From positions 160,474 to 224,473 of the forward strand of contig NZ_JAMTCP010000006.1 of NCBI RefSeq assembly GCF_024171885.1: a DNA stretch of 64,000 nucleotides. Reading direction: 5' to 3'. The stretch is from Streptoalloteichus tenebrarius (GTDB lineage: Bacteria; Actinomycetota; Actinomycetes; Mycobacteriales; Pseudonocardiaceae). Under the pieces are notes generated by a model that worked only from the letters and a program-made list of their open reading frames with translations, did no database searches and had not been told where the DNA came from. Below are positions 62,952 through 64,000 of this stretch, piece by piece (position 1 is the first letter of the stretch; every line of letters starts with the position of its first letter). The position numbers and the translations under genes were made by a program.

Positions 62952-64000
62952 TCAGAGGATTCGGTCGTACCCGCGCCAGTCGCTGCCCGGCGTCTCGACC
63001 CGCGTGGTGAACGGAATGCCGTTCGGGTCGCTCTTGGAGTTGTTGGGGTAATACCAGAGCTTCCCGTCGAGATCGACCCCGACGAGGTCGGCGTGTCCGT
63101 CGCCGCTGTAGTCGCCGGCCGCCACGCCGCCCATCCAGTTCCAGCCGGAACCGATCTTCGTTCCGCTGGTGAACGGGACGCCCTTGTTGACGACGATCCC
63201 GTTCACGTAGTACCAGAGGTCGCCATTGGCGTCCGTGGCGAGGATGTCCGCGTACCCGTCACCGCTCACGTCGGCGGCGATGATGCGCGTGAAACCACGC
63301 CAGTCGCCACCGATCGCGACTCCGCCACCGAACGGCTTGTGCTCCGGGCCATTGATGTTGTTCGGGAAGTACCAGAGCTTGCCGTCGGCATCGACCGCCA
63401 ACGCGTCCGCGTACCCGTCACCGGTGACGTCCGCGGCGGCCACCAGGCGGAACTTGTCCTCCTTCCAGTCGGGACCGCCGACGGCAACCGCCTTCTCGAA
63501 GGGGTGGCCGGTGTAGATGATCCCGTTCATGTAGCACCACAGCGTGCCGTCCGACGACGTCGCCAACAGGTCCGCGTGGCCGTCGCCGCTCACGTCTCCC
63601 GCCACGACACGCTGATGCGTGTGCCACATGGAGTTGTCGAACGACACCGAATAACCCGGACCGAACGGCAGCCCGTTGTTCCCGGGGCTCTTGATGTTGT
63701 TCGGGTAGTACCAGAGCTTCCCGTCCCGCGTCGTCGCCAGGACGTCGGCGAAACCGTCACCACTGACGTCGGTTCCCGGGTTCCCCCTGGTCCGGTGGTC
63801 CCACAGGGCGTTGGCGATCGTGACGGCGTCCTCCGTCTGTTTCGCGTACTCGCCCTTGAGATCACTTCGGGGACGCTGGACGTCGGCCGCGACCTGGCCG
63901 ATGGGCAGGGACGTCCACGAGTTGTTCGGGAAGAGCCGCTGCATCTCGTTCAGAAACGCGTTGGTCGCCCAGACCGGGTCCATCCGTTGCTCATACGACC
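62952..64000 (-). CDS. FG-GAP/VCBS-repeat protein, C-terminal part (runs off window)
   Basis: The open frame continues to the right edge, so the N-terminus is missing. The visible part begins SYEQRMDPVWATNAFLNEMQ, a segment resembling the linker after an NlpC/P60 or similar hydrolase domain in actinomycete cell-wall enzymes. From about 63790 down to the stop come six FG-GAP-like blades with DVSGDGFADVLATTRDGKLWYYPN-type units (repeated as DxxGDGxADxxxxxxDGxLWYY), each with a Ca-binding DxSGDG loop. The upstream catalytic domain lies outside the window. It is 87 bases upstream of the Tat protein gene on the same strand; both are probably secreted glycan-binding enzymes. Confidence 0.8.
   Translation of the reverse strand, partial: SYEQRMDPVWATNAFLNEMQRLFPNNSWTSLPIGQVAADVQRPRSDLKGEYAKQTEDAVTIANALWDHRTRGNPGTDVSGDGFADVLATTRDGKLWYYPNNIKSPGNNGLPFGPGYSVSFDNSMWHTHQRVVAGDVSGDGHADLLATSSDGTLWCYMNGIIYTGHPFEKAVAVGGPDWKEDKFRLVAAADVTGDGYADALAVDADGKLWYFPNNINGPEHKPFGGGVAIGGDWRGFTRIIAADVSGDGYADILATDANGDLWYYVNGIVVNKGVPFTSGTKIGSGWNWMGGVAAGDYSGDGHADLVGVDLDGKLWYYPNNSKSDPNGIPFTTRVETPGSDWRGYDRIL

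Overview
The window comes from a high-GC actinomycete, most likely of the Pseudonocardiaceae (Actinosynnema / Saccharothrix / Lentzea type). The supporting genes are a bacterial proteasome activator ending in GQYL, a Cys-Gln thioester surface protein with a LAxTG sortase signal, a galactan-type set (UDP-galactopyranose mutase, Wzm/Wzt exporter, GlfT1-like transferase), Scr1/DUF397-type remnants, and frequent GTG starts with ATGA/GTGA overlaps. The family assignment is inference from gene content. No rRNA, CRISPR array or intact transposase was seen.

Layout. 1-11.2 kb is ordinary chromosome: a thioester surface adhesin, tRNA-Arg and tRNA-Ser, acetoacetyl-CoA synthetase, a dienelactone-hydrolase-fold protein that lacks its nucleophile, a HisC/Pat-type aminotransferase, a VapBC-like pair, FabF, a HemK-like methyltransferase and a 58-residue Cys-rich membrane protein. 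11.4-21.1 kb looks like a decayed integrative element. A complete tRNA-Ser(UGA) lies at one end and a diverged copy of its 3' half (from the anticodon loop on) at the other, in the same orientation. A broken tyrosine integrase sits next to the tRNA, with a primase/polymerase-like gene, XRE and GntR regulators and broken small genes between. Its minus-strand operon carries a graspetide (omega-ester RiPP) cassette: precursor, ATP-grasp ligase and a PIMT-like methyltransferase. This is the same composition as aspartimide-forming graspetide clusters and is the most interesting content of the window.

21.1-35.4 kb is chromosomal: two MarR regulators (one with three palindromes facing an EamA transporter), secreted hydrolases (5'-nucleotidase, endonuclease/phosphatase-fold protein, Zn-metallopeptidase, M28 aminopeptidase), an FMN alpha-hydroxy-acid oxidase, a quinone oxidoreductase, a class V aminotransferase homologue without the PLP lysine, and Bpa. 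DnaA-box-like 9-mers cluster at 32.57-32.60 and 35.51-35.57 kb.

35.9-60.7 kb is a cell-envelope glycan region. A plus-strand set (TylF-like methyltransferase, Wzm, Wzt, GlfT1-like GT2) resembles the mycobacterial galactan export locus. A minus-strand, translationally coupled set (GT2, GtrA flippase, YfhO-like GT-C, Glf, then a second YfhO-like protein) looks like a lipid-linked-sugar periplasmic glycosylation system tied to galactofuranose supply. Two further glycosyltransferases, an L-2-hydroxyglutarate-oxidase-type FAD enzyme, an aminotransferase/epimerase/hexapeptide acyltransferase trio and an ATP-grasp/HAD/deacetylase trio follow. 60.7-64 kb holds a Tat-exported protein pairing a beta-propeller with a dimethylformamidase-beta-like domain, and the C-terminal part of an FG-GAP repeat protein that runs off the window.
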